Source: Paenibacillus assamensis DSM 18201
Lineage (GTDB): Bacteria > Bacillota > Bacilli > Paenibacillales > Paenibacillaceae
Reading direction: 5' to 3'
DNA length: 64,000 nucleotides
Assembly (NCBI RefSeq): GCF_000422445.1
Contig: NZ_AULU01000016.1
Location: forward strand, 55,282 to 119,281
Shown here: in pieces, positions 36,938 to 44,893 of the stretch
How the letters are laid out: the number at the start of each line of letters is the position of its first letter
How positions within the stretch are numbered: the first letter of the stretch is position 1
The notes under the pieces: generated by a model
What the model saw: only the letters and a program-made list of their open reading frames with translations
Told to the model about the DNA's origin: nothing
The model's database searches: none
Translations under genes and position numbers: made by a program

Positions 36938-37204
36938 ATGGCTAAGAAAAGAAAACAGCAATCAACGCCTTCTCCCAACCTATCCGCGGATAAGCCAGCT
37001 ACGTTGAAAGACTTATTGAGTGCGGATGTGCTAAGCAAACTGAAGGCGCAAAGCGAAGGCTTGAAGACAGCTGAAGCTGAACGCAAAGAAGCAGAGCGCA
37101 AGAAGGAAGAAGAAGCACGCAAGGCGGAACAGAAACGTCTTGATAATGATTTTGAGTATTTATTAAACAACGACAAGATGGATTGGCGTAAATATAAATC
37201 TTAA
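36938..37204 (+). CDS. YqkE-like (DUF3886) small charged protein
   Basis: 88 residues from the ATG at 36938 (GAGGTGAATAGG upstream). Begins MAKKRKQQ, then LKDLLSADVLSKLKAQ, a long Lys/Glu/Arg coiled-coil (residues ~50-75) and DFEYLLNNDKMDWRKYK at the end, the pattern of Bacillus YqkE/DUF3886. Function unknown. It has its own promoter and terminator. Confidence 0.85.
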   Translation: MAKKRKQQSTPSPNLSADKPATLKDLLSADVLSKLKAQSEGLKTAEAERKEAERKKEEEARKAEQKRLDNDFEYLLNNDKMDWRKYKS

Positions 37205-37227
37205 TTCATTTACGCTTCATTAACGTA

Positions 37228-37287
37228 AACAATGGATAGCGTTATCGGTGGCTGCAAGCCCTGATGATACGCTATCCATTGTTTTTT
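37228..37287 (+). terminator. Terminator after the YqkE-like gene
   Basis: AACAATGGATAGCGT pairs with ACGCTATCCATTGTT, followed by a T-run. Confidence 0.9.
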
Positions 37288-37436
37288 ATTTGCTCATGTT
37301 AGTTTAAGCCGCTTCCATGATTGAGAGTTTGTCTGTTTCAATTGGATCAATTTTCATATTTTTATGTGGCAAATACCTAAATTAGGATATATAATGTGTT
37401 TTACATAAAAACATATGTACATACATGGAGGACATT

Positions 37437-38372
37437 ATGGAAAAGTTAGGACAATTTGTAGGAAAAACATTTGCGGTCTGGGTGATGATCGCAGCGTGCT
37501 CAGCTTTTATTTGGCCAGACTTATTTAAATGGATCGGTGCATACATTACGCCACTGCTCGGTATCATCATGTTCGGTATGGGGCTAACGGTATCTATAGG
37601 TGATTTCAAGGAGGTACTTCGTCGTCCTGTAGCGGTTATCATTGGAGTTGCTGGGCAGTTTCTTATTATGCCGGCGCTTGCTTTCTTACTCGCGAAGGGA
37701 CTTCAGCTTCCGCCGGAAATCGCAGTAGGTGTTATTCTCGTTGGCTGCTGTCCTGGAGGTACCGCATCCAATGTTATGACGTATATGGCCAAAGGAGACG
37801 TGCCATTATCCGTAACCATTACATCGATTACGACCGTATTGGCGCCTATCGTCACACCAGCACTTATTTTATTTTTAGCTAGTGAATGGGTTCCTGTTAA
37901 TGCTTCGGCATTGTTATGGTCTATTGTACAGATCGTAATTATCCCCATCATACTAGGTATTATTTTCAAAACCTTGCTCAAGAAGCCTGCACAAGTAGGG
38001 ATTAAGGCTTTGCCGCTTGTCTCCACAGTGGCAATCGTTGCAATCGTAGCCGCTGTAGTAGCAGGCAGCCAGCAGAAGATAGCAGAAACAGGGCTCATTA
38101 TTTTTGCTGTTGTTATTCTTCATAATTGCTTAGGGCTTCTGTTGGGTTACTTATTTGCGAAGCTGCTTAAGCTGGACCTTGCAGCATGTAAAGCAGTTTC
38201 GATCGAGGTTGGTATGCAAAATTCAGGTCTAGGTGCAGCAATAGCAACGGCTCATTTCTCTCCGCTCGCTGCTGTACCAAGTGCGATCTTTAGTGTGTGG
38301 CACAATATATCCGGCCCTATCGTGGCGATGATTTATAGTCGAATGGAATCTAAGTCGAAGATGAAGCAATAG
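37437..38372 (+). CDS. Bile acid:sodium symporter (BASS) family transporter
   Basis: 311 residues from the ATG at 37437 (GGAGG at 5 nt; an ATG at 37425 precedes that site). Nine to ten membrane segments. BASS signatures: MFGMGLTVSIGDF, GVILVGCCPGGTASNVMTYMAKGDVPLSVTITS with the sodium-site cluster, and SIEVGMQNSGLGAAIA. Bacterial members carry pantoate, pyruvate, sulfonates or other organic anions with sodium (PanS/YocS type), so substrate is open. Monocistronic or read through to the GNAT gene 43 nt downstream. Confidence 0.92.
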   Translation: MEKLGQFVGKTFAVWVMIAACSAFIWPDLFKWIGAYITPLLGIIMFGMGLTVSIGDFKEVLRRPVAVIIGVAGQFLIMPALAFLLAKGLQLPPEIAVGVILVGCCPGGTASNVMTYMAKGDVPLSVTITSITTVLAPIVTPALILFLASEWVPVNASALLWSIVQIVIIPIILGIIFKTLLKKPAQVGIKALPLVSTVAIVAIVAAVVAGSQQKIAETGLIIFAVVILHNCLGLLLGYLFAKLLKLDLAACKAVSIEVGMQNSGLGAAIATAHFSPLAAVPSAIFSVWHNISGPIVAMIYSRMESKSKMKQ

Positions 38373-38415
38373 AACGATAAGTCCATCCATTTTTAAAATA
38401 GGGGTGTAACAAGGC

Positions 38416-39288
38416 ATGGTACAGATTCGGATCATGAATGCAGCCGATGTAGACCAGGTTTCTCGCTTTATTGCAGAGTTAAATCAGCTCGAAGAGACAC
38501 ATATCGGCTATTGTGGTACTGAGCAGCAAGAGATTGCACATTCCTTTATCGAGGATATAACCGATGTTCCATACAATGAAGGTTTCGTACTCGCTTACGA
38601 GCATGATGAATTGATTGGAGTGCTGGGCTTCGATGCAGAGCTAGAGCAACATTGCGCTGAAATATGGGGACCATTTATGAAGGCGGACAAGTGGGGGCAT
38701 ATTGATAAGTTGTGGGGTCAAATGGTTGAGCTGCTTCCTCCAGAAATCCACTCGCTAAGCATGTTTCCAAATAAAAAGAATGCACCTGTTATTCAACTAG
38801 CCGAATATTTTGATTTCGCTAAAGAAAGTGAACAAGCCATTCTCAAGTTTCAACAGGCGGATCGTTGCAAGTTAACAGAAGCAGGAGCTGACGAATTAAC
38901 AGAATATTATTATGCTGATATGATCGAACTACATGATCATGTATTTCCGAATACGTATTACAGCGGTCAACAAATTGTAGAGCGTGTAAATGAACATAGA
39001 AAAGTGTTTATCATTAAAAATGAAACGGATTTATCGGGGTACATTTATGTCGAAGCTGATCCAGAGTTTGGAGAAGCTAGCATCGAGTTTTTCGGCGTGA
39101 CAGAGTCCGAGCGAGGAAAGGGCGTAGGCAGTCGTTTGTTGACGGCTGCACTAACTTGGTTGTTTGCTTTTGATACGATTGAATCGATTACGCTGTGTGT
39201 AAATGCGAGCAATGATCAAGCTATTCAGTTGTATAAAAAGGTCGGTTTCCAGCACGTCCATGACTTATGTTTCTATTATAAAGAATGA
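38416..39288 (+). CDS. Tandem GNAT-domain acetyltransferase
   Basis: 290 residues. The C-terminal domain (~150-290) is a clear GNAT fold with the acetyl-CoA motif VTESERGKGVGSRLL and the NASNDQAIQLYKKVGF terminal motif. The N-terminal half (~1-140) resembles a second, degenerate GNAT fold lacking a good acetyl-CoA loop. The substrate is unknown. GGGGTGT lies ~10 nt before the ATG. It shares a strong bidirectional terminator with the convergent modA. Confidence 0.88.
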   Translation: MVQIRIMNAADVDQVSRFIAELNQLEETHIGYCGTEQQEIAHSFIEDITDVPYNEGFVLAYEHDELIGVLGFDAELEQHCAEIWGPFMKADKWGHIDKLWGQMVELLPPEIHSLSMFPNKKNAPVIQLAEYFDFAKESEQAILKFQQADRCKLTEAGADELTEYYYADMIELHDHVFPNTYYSGQQIVERVNEHRKVFIIKNETDLSGYIYVEADPEFGEASIEFFGVTESERGKGVGSRLLTAALTWLFAFDTIESITLCVNASNDQAIQLYKKVGFQHVHDLCFYYKE

Positions 39289-39307
39289 TGGACATCGCAT
39301 ACTAAAT

Positions 39308-39360
39308 ACGAAAGGGATCTGCATCTTGGGGATGAACCATATGCAGATCCCTTTCGTTTA
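39308..39360. terminator. Terminator between the GNAT gene and modA
   Basis: ACGAAAGGGATCTGCAT pairs perfectly with ATGCAGATCCCTTTCGT (17 bp) around a 16-nt loop, between convergent genes. Confidence 0.85.
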
Positions 39361-39412
39361 TCCATGAACTTGATTGTGCTGTTTACAAGCATCTACCTTT
39401 TCATGTCACAGG

Positions 39413-40237
39413 TTATTCGCCCGCCATTTTAAATCCATAACGCTTAAAAATTTGTTGTGCCTCGGGCAGTTGCACATATGCCATCCATAGCTGCGCAGCT
39501 TCTACATTACGTGTCTGCTGAATGATGCCAATCGGATAGACGACTGGATCATGATGCTTTGGACTTACAAAGTGAACGATTTTGGAGTTTTTCGCTACTA
39601 ACGCATCCGTACGATAAACAAAGCCAGCGTCCACATTGCCGGTATCTACATAGGAGAGAACTTGGCGAACATCTTTTGTGAATACCGCTTTATTTTTAAT
39701 GTCATTCCAAAAATGTAAGCGTTGTAACGTTTGTTCCGTATACATACCTGCGGCATCGGTCTCAGGGTCGCTGATCGCAATCCGTTCCATGTCGCTTGAT
39801 GTTAGCTTCTTCAAGCTTGACCAAGTTTGTTTGTTCGTTGTGTTTACGATAACAACAAGCTCATTGCTCAGTAAATGTTGCTGGTGGTCGGTATTGACGA
39901 ATCCAGACTTGATCAGACTGTTCATTTGCTTGCTGCTAGCAGGCATAAATATATCCGTTGCTGCGCCTTGTTCGATTTGCTTCTGTAAAGCTCCCGAAGC
40001 TCCGAAATTGAGCTGTACTTTTACATGTGGGTACTTTCGCTCGAAGTTATCTTGTATCTCTACTAGCACGGTTTGCAAGCTAGCATCTGCCGCAACGACT
40101 AATGTTCCATGTGCAGCATCGTTGTCATTAGGCGGTGTTGAGGGTAACAGATTGCAGGAATGCAGCAATAACACAGGCAGTAATACATATGCGATTAGCG
40201 CGCGGACTTTGCTGCGCTTCAGAATCGATTCCTTCAT
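39413..40237 (-). CDS. modA: Molybdate ABC transporter substrate-binding lipoprotein
   Basis: 274 residues. Lipoprotein signal ending LLHSC (lipobox Cys ~28). The binding protein follows: VVAADASLQTVLVEIQDNFERKYPHVKVQLNFGASGALQKQIEQGAATDIFMPAS, with the Ser/Asn oxyanion-binding residues of ModA, and ISDPETDAAGMYTEQTL. It would capture molybdate or tungstate outside the membrane. No modB or modC is adjacent, so it must pair with genes elsewhere or act alone. GAGGA precedes the ATG. Confidence 0.9.
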   Translation of the reverse strand: MKESILKRSKVRALIAYVLLPVLLLHSCNLLPSTPPNDNDAAHGTLVVAADASLQTVLVEIQDNFERKYPHVKVQLNFGASGALQKQIEQGAATDIFMPASSKQMNSLIKSGFVNTDHQQHLLSNELVVIVNTTNKQTWSSLKKLTSSDMERIAISDPETDAAGMYTEQTLQRLHFWNDIKNKAVFTKDVRQVLSYVDTGNVDAGFVYRTDALVAKNSKIVHFVSPKHHDPVVYPIGIIQQTRNVEAAQLWMAYVQLPEAQQIFKRYGFKMAGE

Positions 40238-40303
40238 TTGTTTATTTCCTCACTCATTCTTAATCATAGTAGATTCGAATTGATGCCCAAGCATATCCAT
40301 TTT

Positions 40304-40332
40304 ATTATAGAAGGATCGGTTCATACTTTCAA
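40304..40332 (-). promoter_or_regulatory. Promoter of modA
   Basis: On the minus strand: TTGAAA (40332-40327), 17-nt spacer, TATAAT (40309-40304). The rest of the 40238-40617 gap holds only a small hairpin, AGGAAA/TTTCCT (~40480-40500), and no gene. Confidence 0.7.
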
Positions 40333-40617
40333 TTTAAGAAGTATAGATGAAATGGAATTATTAAATATCCCTTGAAAATAAATACAAGCGGATCTCATTC
40401 TATTTATCTCAGAAACCGTCATGAAACATAGTAATCTATCATAAGCTGAACTACAGATCAGATTGGTGTCCATGTAATAAGGAAACTGCCTTTTCCTAAT
40501 AAAGTGAGTAACATTGTTTTAGGTCTAATAAGGTAGGTTTCTGTAGTAACTGATAGAGCATGTGTAAGCTTGCTGGTTCTTAAATCCGATCAGATGTACT
40601 GCTGAAGGAGGATGCTA

Positions 40618-42075
40618 ATGATGAAAGTATTTGCGAGACGGAATCGACACGCACGAAGAAAGAGATGGTCCAATATAGTAAGCAAAATGTTGGTGCTAGT
40701 GTTAACCGTCGTGTTCTTAATGGGAGCGGGTCTCCATCCTATTGATGGTGATAAAGCCGAGGGAAGCGGGATTCAATCGTGGACGGAGCACATGGGTGAT
40801 GCTAGAGACGCTGAGCATTTGCTGGACAAGCGATCCCATCTAAGTGAGCGAGAATCTGCACGAATACATACTCGTTCTATCACTGATCAATTTGCTAATG
40901 CAGCTGTAGCTGCAAAGGAATCTGTTCCATCTTCTAGCAAAGTTGTCTATTTAACATTTGATGACGGTCCTAGCAAGCATACCGCTGATGTGTTGGATAT
41001 ATTGAAGCGTGAAAAGGTAAAAGCCACATTTTTCGTGCTGGGCAAGCAAGTCAAGCAGAATCCAGAGCTGTTGAAGCGGATTGATGCAGAAGGTCATGCG
41101 ATAGGGAATCATTCCTATAATCATGCTTATAAAAAGCTGTACAGCGATTTCCGGAATTTTTGGCAGCAAATCCGAGATACGGGACAAGCGATTAAAGAGG
41201 TGGTTGGCTATGAGCCGCGCCTTGTACGTGCTCCAGGAGGAACCTATTTGAATTTTGACAAACAGTATTTTCAACTGTTAAGTCAAGCAGGTTATATCGT
41301 ACATGATTGGCATGTGGATAGTGGGGATTCCAAGCGAGCAAATGTACCAAAAAGCGAGATTATGAAATCGATCCGAGCTGGTGCAAGACTGCCGCATACC
41401 GTTGTGCTAATGCATGATAGTGCAGGGCATGGCGAGACGGTTAAGGCGCTGCCAGATATGATTCAGTTTTATCGTGATAAAGGCTATACATTTGACATAA
41501 TGACTCCAGACTTAGAGCCCGTGCAATTTAAAGTAGCGACACGTAAGCGTTGGGAACGTAAGCCTGTTTCACAGGCTTGGATCGACCAGCACGTACAGGC
41601 TGTAGATGTACGAGGTGAGAAGCAGCCAGAACGTCAAACCGAACAACGTCCAGAGAAGAGAGCGGAACAACAGCCACAAAAACATTTCGACTATCAAAAT
41701 GAAAGTACGATGCGTTTCAAGGCAACAACAGAAGTGGGAATGCTCAATTTGCAGCCCGGACAGTACAAACGTATCCAACAAAATACGTATATTCCTGCGC
41801 GTATATTGACTACTCATTTAGATGGAGAAATTATTATCAGCGATCATTCGAGCCCAATTGAGCTTCATTTTAAGCAAGGAACCATTACGGTTAATCGGAT
41901 GACAGGTGCGGTTGTTTGGCAGGCTGGTACGAATGAACGTGAGCGTTTAGCTTGGAAAGGGATCGAAGAAGATGGAGTGTTGTGGATACCACTTCGTCCA
42001 GTTCTAGATACCATAGACATTTCATTGTTAAAGCATGAGTTCATTCCTCTGGAATTGGGGAAGATCGATGCTTGA
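40618..42075 (+). CDS. Membrane-anchored polysaccharide deacetylase with C-terminal stalk domain
   Basis: 485 residues; start taken at the ATG at 40618, 6 nt after AGGAGG (an ATG at 40612 abuts the site). Signal anchor ~20-42. NodB domain (~105-300) with all five motifs: TFDDGPSKHT, HAIGNHSYNH, RAPGGTYL, DWHVDSGDS and VVLMHDSAGH, so metal ligands and catalytic Asp/His are intact. It probably de-N-acetylates peptidoglycan or chitin-like glycans. A charged linker (~335-365, rich in EQRPEKR-type residues) leads to a copper-amine-oxidase-N-type domain (~370-485) as in the C39-like protease at 4.8 kb. Confidence 0.9.
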   Translation: MMKVFARRNRHARRKRWSNIVSKMLVLVLTVVFLMGAGLHPIDGDKAEGSGIQSWTEHMGDARDAEHLLDKRSHLSERESARIHTRSITDQFANAAVAAKESVPSSSKVVYLTFDDGPSKHTADVLDILKREKVKATFFVLGKQVKQNPELLKRIDAEGHAIGNHSYNHAYKKLYSDFRNFWQQIRDTGQAIKEVVGYEPRLVRAPGGTYLNFDKQYFQLLSQAGYIVHDWHVDSGDSKRANVPKSEIMKSIRAGARLPHTVVLMHDSAGHGETVKALPDMIQFYRDKGYTFDIMTPDLEPVQFKVATRKRWERKPVSQAWIDQHVQAVDVRGEKQPERQTEQRPEKRAEQQPQKHFDYQNESTMRFKATTEVGMLNLQPGQYKRIQQNTYIPARILTTHLDGEIIISDHSSPIELHFKQGTITVNRMTGAVVWQAGTNERERLAWKGIEEDGVLWIPLRPVLDTIDISLLKHEFIPLELGKIDA

Positions 42076-42089
42076 CTCTAATTAAACGT

Positions 42090-42188
42090 AAAACCTTCTA
42101 TTTCACAAATAAGGGACAACTGATAGAGACGCTTAGTAATAAGCTCTTGATCGCAGACTGTTTTCCTCGTGAGGCAGAAGGTTTTTTT
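42090..42188 (+). terminator. Terminator after the deacetylase gene
   Basis: AAAACCTTCT pairs with AGAAGGTTTT across a long, partly structured loop, followed by a T-run. Confidence 0.6.
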
Positions 42189-42332
42189 GTTATTTACATG
42201 CTCTAGTCTAGCTGTCTATTTGTTTACAATTCATAGAATTGGGCGAGACTGAGACTAGTAAGCTAGTAGGCGATGGTTCATCAATACCTAGTGTTGTGCG
42301 ACAAGCATGTAAAGGATGGAGGTATCACTGCA

Positions 42333-43505
42333 ATGATAGATTGTTATGAAAATATAAGGGATAAGCCGAATTGGACGTCGGGCTTTGTGCAGCATGATTT
42401 TCCGCAGCTGCTGGAACAGCTTCAACAGGTCGTAGTTGGCAAGCCGGAGGTATTTCGACTTGCTTGCAATACGATGCTGTGCGGCGGGCATTTGCTGCTG
42501 GAAGGTGCTCCAGGTGTAGGGAAGACTCTGTTTGCGCGTACGTTAGCGCAAGTCACTGCCGCCGATTATCGTCGTGTACAGATGACGCCCGATATGCTGC
42601 CGGCTGATGTAACAGGGAGTATGGTATTTGATCCAAAGGGAGGCGAACTGCGCTACAGCGGAAGTCCATTGGATGCACATATCGTGCTTGCGGACGAGTT
42701 GAATCGAGCATCGACACGTACACAGGCAGCTTTGCTGGAGGCGATGGAGGAAGGAACGATTTCGGTAGATGGGATTACACGTAAACTGCCAGAGCCATTT
42801 ATGCTTATCGCGACGCAAAACCCGTTATCGTTTGAAGGTACGTACCGTTTGCTAGAAGCAGAGCTGGATCGTTTTCTGATGAGATTAACGATTGAATATC
42901 CAGATCGAGAAATGGAATCCGATATGCTTATTCAGCAGTTGGCCTACGAAGGCTGCACACGAAAAGTGCGTGCTGTCTTAACGCCGGAGGAGTGGCTTTT
43001 ACTACGAAAGCGGATTCGCAAGCAGCATGTGGATGCGACCATTTGTCGCTATATCGTAGAGTTGGTACAGGCGACGCGCAGCCACGCCGACGTACGTCTT
43101 GGGGTTAGTCCGCGCGGCTCAGCAGCGTTGCTGCGCGCGAGCCAAGCGGAAGCGTTTCTGCACGGCCGGGATTATGTTATACCTGCGGACGTGCAGGCCG
43201 TGGCGGTACCGGTGCTGGCGCATCGGCTGCAGCTCCGTGGTGGGGAGGATGCCGCTGAGCGGCAGGCGTCCATAATCCAGGAGCTGCTGCTGAGCACACC
43301 GGTGCCGACATTCGGCCATAAGCTGCCGCGCACGCATGCGAGTGCGGGCGGTAGCGGCAGCCAAGGAGGCCGCAAGGCGCGCAGAGCAGCTAAGCTGCTC
43401 CGACGCCCGGCCCATGCAGGCAGCAGCGTGCCTGAACAGTTGCCTGCTATGCTGCGCAAGCAGCGCCGAGCCAACCATTGGTGGCTCGGGGGTCTGTTCC
43501 GATGA
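42333..43505 (+). CDS. MoxR family AAA+ ATPase
   Basis: 390 residues from the ATG at 42333 (GGAGG 10 nt upstream; earlier ATG at 42273 has no site). Walker A LEGAPGVGKT, Walker B VLADELNRAS, sensor 1 LIATQNP and the MoxR lid are present. MoxR ATPases act as chaperones for VWA/DUF58 partner proteins, matching the next gene. The C-terminal ~65 residues (THASAGGSGSQGG onward) are a basic Gly/Ala/Arg tail beyond the usual ~320-residue MoxR, and are encoded by a GC-rich segment dense in inverted repeats. The stop overlaps the next ATG (ATGA). Confidence 0.93.
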   Translation: MIDCYENIRDKPNWTSGFVQHDFPQLLEQLQQVVVGKPEVFRLACNTMLCGGHLLLEGAPGVGKTLFARTLAQVTAADYRRVQMTPDMLPADVTGSMVFDPKGGELRYSGSPLDAHIVLADELNRASTRTQAALLEAMEEGTISVDGITRKLPEPFMLIATQNPLSFEGTYRLLEAELDRFLMRLTIEYPDREMESDMLIQQLAYEGCTRKVRAVLTPEEWLLLRKRIRKQHVDATICRYIVELVQATRSHADVRLGVSPRGSAALLRASQAEAFLHGRDYVIPADVQAVAVPVLAHRLQLRGGEDAAERQASIIQELLLSTPVPTFGHKLPRTHASAGGSGSQGGRKARRAAKLLRRPAHAGSSVPEQLPAMLRKQRRANHWWLGGLFR

Positions 43506-43900
43506 AGCCGCAGCTATTGCAGCTGCAGCCGCTTGAGGCAAGCGGAACAGACCTGGGCGCTGCATGGCTGCGCCCAACGGTAGCCGGACTGCTAGCGCTA
43601 GTCCTGCTCGCATGGGGCATAGCTGAGCGGCATGGAGCGCTTAGCTTCATGGGCTCCGCGCTGCTCGGCTATTGGCTCTTCGCGGCGTGGAGCTGCCTAA
43701 CCGCACCGCTGCGGCATATTCGCACAGTCACAACGCGGTGCGGTCACAAGATCGGTCCTGTCGAGACAGAGCTCGTCTGGACAACAACGATACATTCGCG
43801 GTCACGCCTGCCGCGAATATGGCTGCAAGTCACAGAAGTGTGGCTGCGGGTAGACGAGCAAGGTGAGGTGCTGGAGCAGTTGTCCTGCACCCGCATGCTC
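43112..43900. repeat. Inverted-repeat-saturated GC-rich island across the moxR/DUF58 junction
   Basis: Hairpins read directly include 43116-43120/43139-43143 enclosing 43122-43126/43130-43134; 43251-43256/43258-43263; 43322-43329/43354-43361 enclosing 43330-43333/43342-43345; 43384-43391/43393-43400; 43417-43422/43429-43434; 43451-43455/43460-43464; 43466-43473/43482-43489; 43491-43501/43543-43553 (11 bp, perfect); 43554-43560/43570-43576; 43700-43709/43735-43744 (10 bp); 43794-43801/43811-43818; and 43845-43851/43889-43895. The density is similar to the BioH-like island and both reading frames stay open. Confidence 0.85.
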
Positions 43901-44893
43901 TACCTAGGCAGCCAGCGCCGCCTGATCTGTAAGATGAGCTTGCCTGCCGTGACCTTGGGCATGTATCGTCATGGAGGCACGCATATCGTAACAGGCGATT
44001 TGCTTGGATGGTGGCGCAGAGGGCGGTTCATCCAACCCTTGGAGCAGGCGTTAGTTATACAACGAAGCCAGCATGCTGACGCTGCATTACAACCGCATAC
44101 AATCGGACAAAAGGCGATAGATCCAAGTCACGCCATTGTCGTTCCTTCTGCTGTTCAATGGGTTAACGATGACGGCTTGCAGCAACCACTCATGCAAATG
44201 TTACGGGCAGAAGCGATGACTAAGGGAGCAGTGGGTACGGAGGTTTATACGGAATCTGTGGATAATTTGAAGCAGCGGCATACATCTCAAGTCGTGATGG
44301 CCTCGACGGAGCTTCGTCCCTATCAGAAGGGGGATGCTTGGCGTTCCATACAGTGGCGAAACTATGCAAAGAATCGTCAGTTAGTTGTTCGCCCTCAGCA
44401 AGCTATGGATGAGACAGAGATGATTGTATTGTTCGATGATCGTTTAGTACGAGAGAATCCTCCGTTGAGTAAGGAATCTTTTGCAGCGTTAATAGACACA
44501 ACACTAGAGTGGGTATGGAGACTACAAAAGAGCGGCTATCGTGGGCCAATACAGCTGTTTCGAACATGCACAGAAACGTGGGTTCGTGGCTATGAATCGG
44601 TCATCGTTCATCTTGCAGCAGGTAGGAGGCTAGGGGAGGAAGGGACGAGCATAGGAAGTACAGTTCAGTCATCATTAGCATCGCATCGCTTTTTTTCTAC
44701 TCAAGCAGCTGTAATCGTTATTAGTCCTTATGATGCGTCCTCTCGTTTAGCATCGATTCAGTCTGATTATCAGATATCCCGCATTTCGTGTTGGATTCAA
44801 GCCACGGCACAGCAGTCACCAGAACGAATACGGATGGGGGATCCCTTACATAAACATACGGGAGGAAGCGGCGATGTTACTTTTCACAACTGA
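43502..44893 (+). CDS. DUF58 domain-containing protein
   Basis: 463 residues. The ATG at 43502 overlaps the moxR stop by 4 nt. Two membrane segments near residues 28-60 precede a DUF58 region whose hallmark is VVMASTELRPYQKGDAWRSIQWRNYAKNRQLVVRPQ (~270-305), followed by a VWA-like segment (MIVLFDDRL). DUF58 proteins work with MoxR ATPases and transglutaminase-like proteins at the cell envelope; the biochemical role is unsettled. The first ~130 codons lie in the hairpin-dense island. Overlaps the next gene by 20 nt. Confidence 0.9.
   Translation: MKPQLLQLQPLEASGTDLGAAWLRPTVAGLLALVLLAWGIAERHGALSFMGSALLGYWLFAAWSCLTAPLRHIRTVTTRCGHKIGPVETELVWTTTIHSRSRLPRIWLQVTEVWLRVDEQGEVLEQLSCTRMLYLGSQRRLICKMSLPAVTLGMYRHGGTHIVTGDLLGWWRRGRFIQPLEQALVIQRSQHADAALQPHTIGQKAIDPSHAIVVPSAVQWVNDDGLQQPLMQMLRAEAMTKGAVGTEVYTESVDNLKQRHTSQVVMASTELRPYQKGDAWRSIQWRNYAKNRQLVVRPQQAMDETEMIVLFDDRLVRENPPLSKESFAALIDTTLEWVWRLQKSGYRGPIQLFRTCTETWVRGYESVIVHLAAGRRLGEEGTSIGSTVQSSLASHRFFSTQAAVIVISPYDASSRLASIQSDYQISRISCWIQATAQQSPERIRMGDPLHKHTGGSGDVTFHN

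Noticed and set aside
43119..43613. 164-codon minus-strand ORF across the moxR/DUF58 junction
   Set aside because: Shadow frame created by the GC-rich inverted-repeat island; no start site or family.
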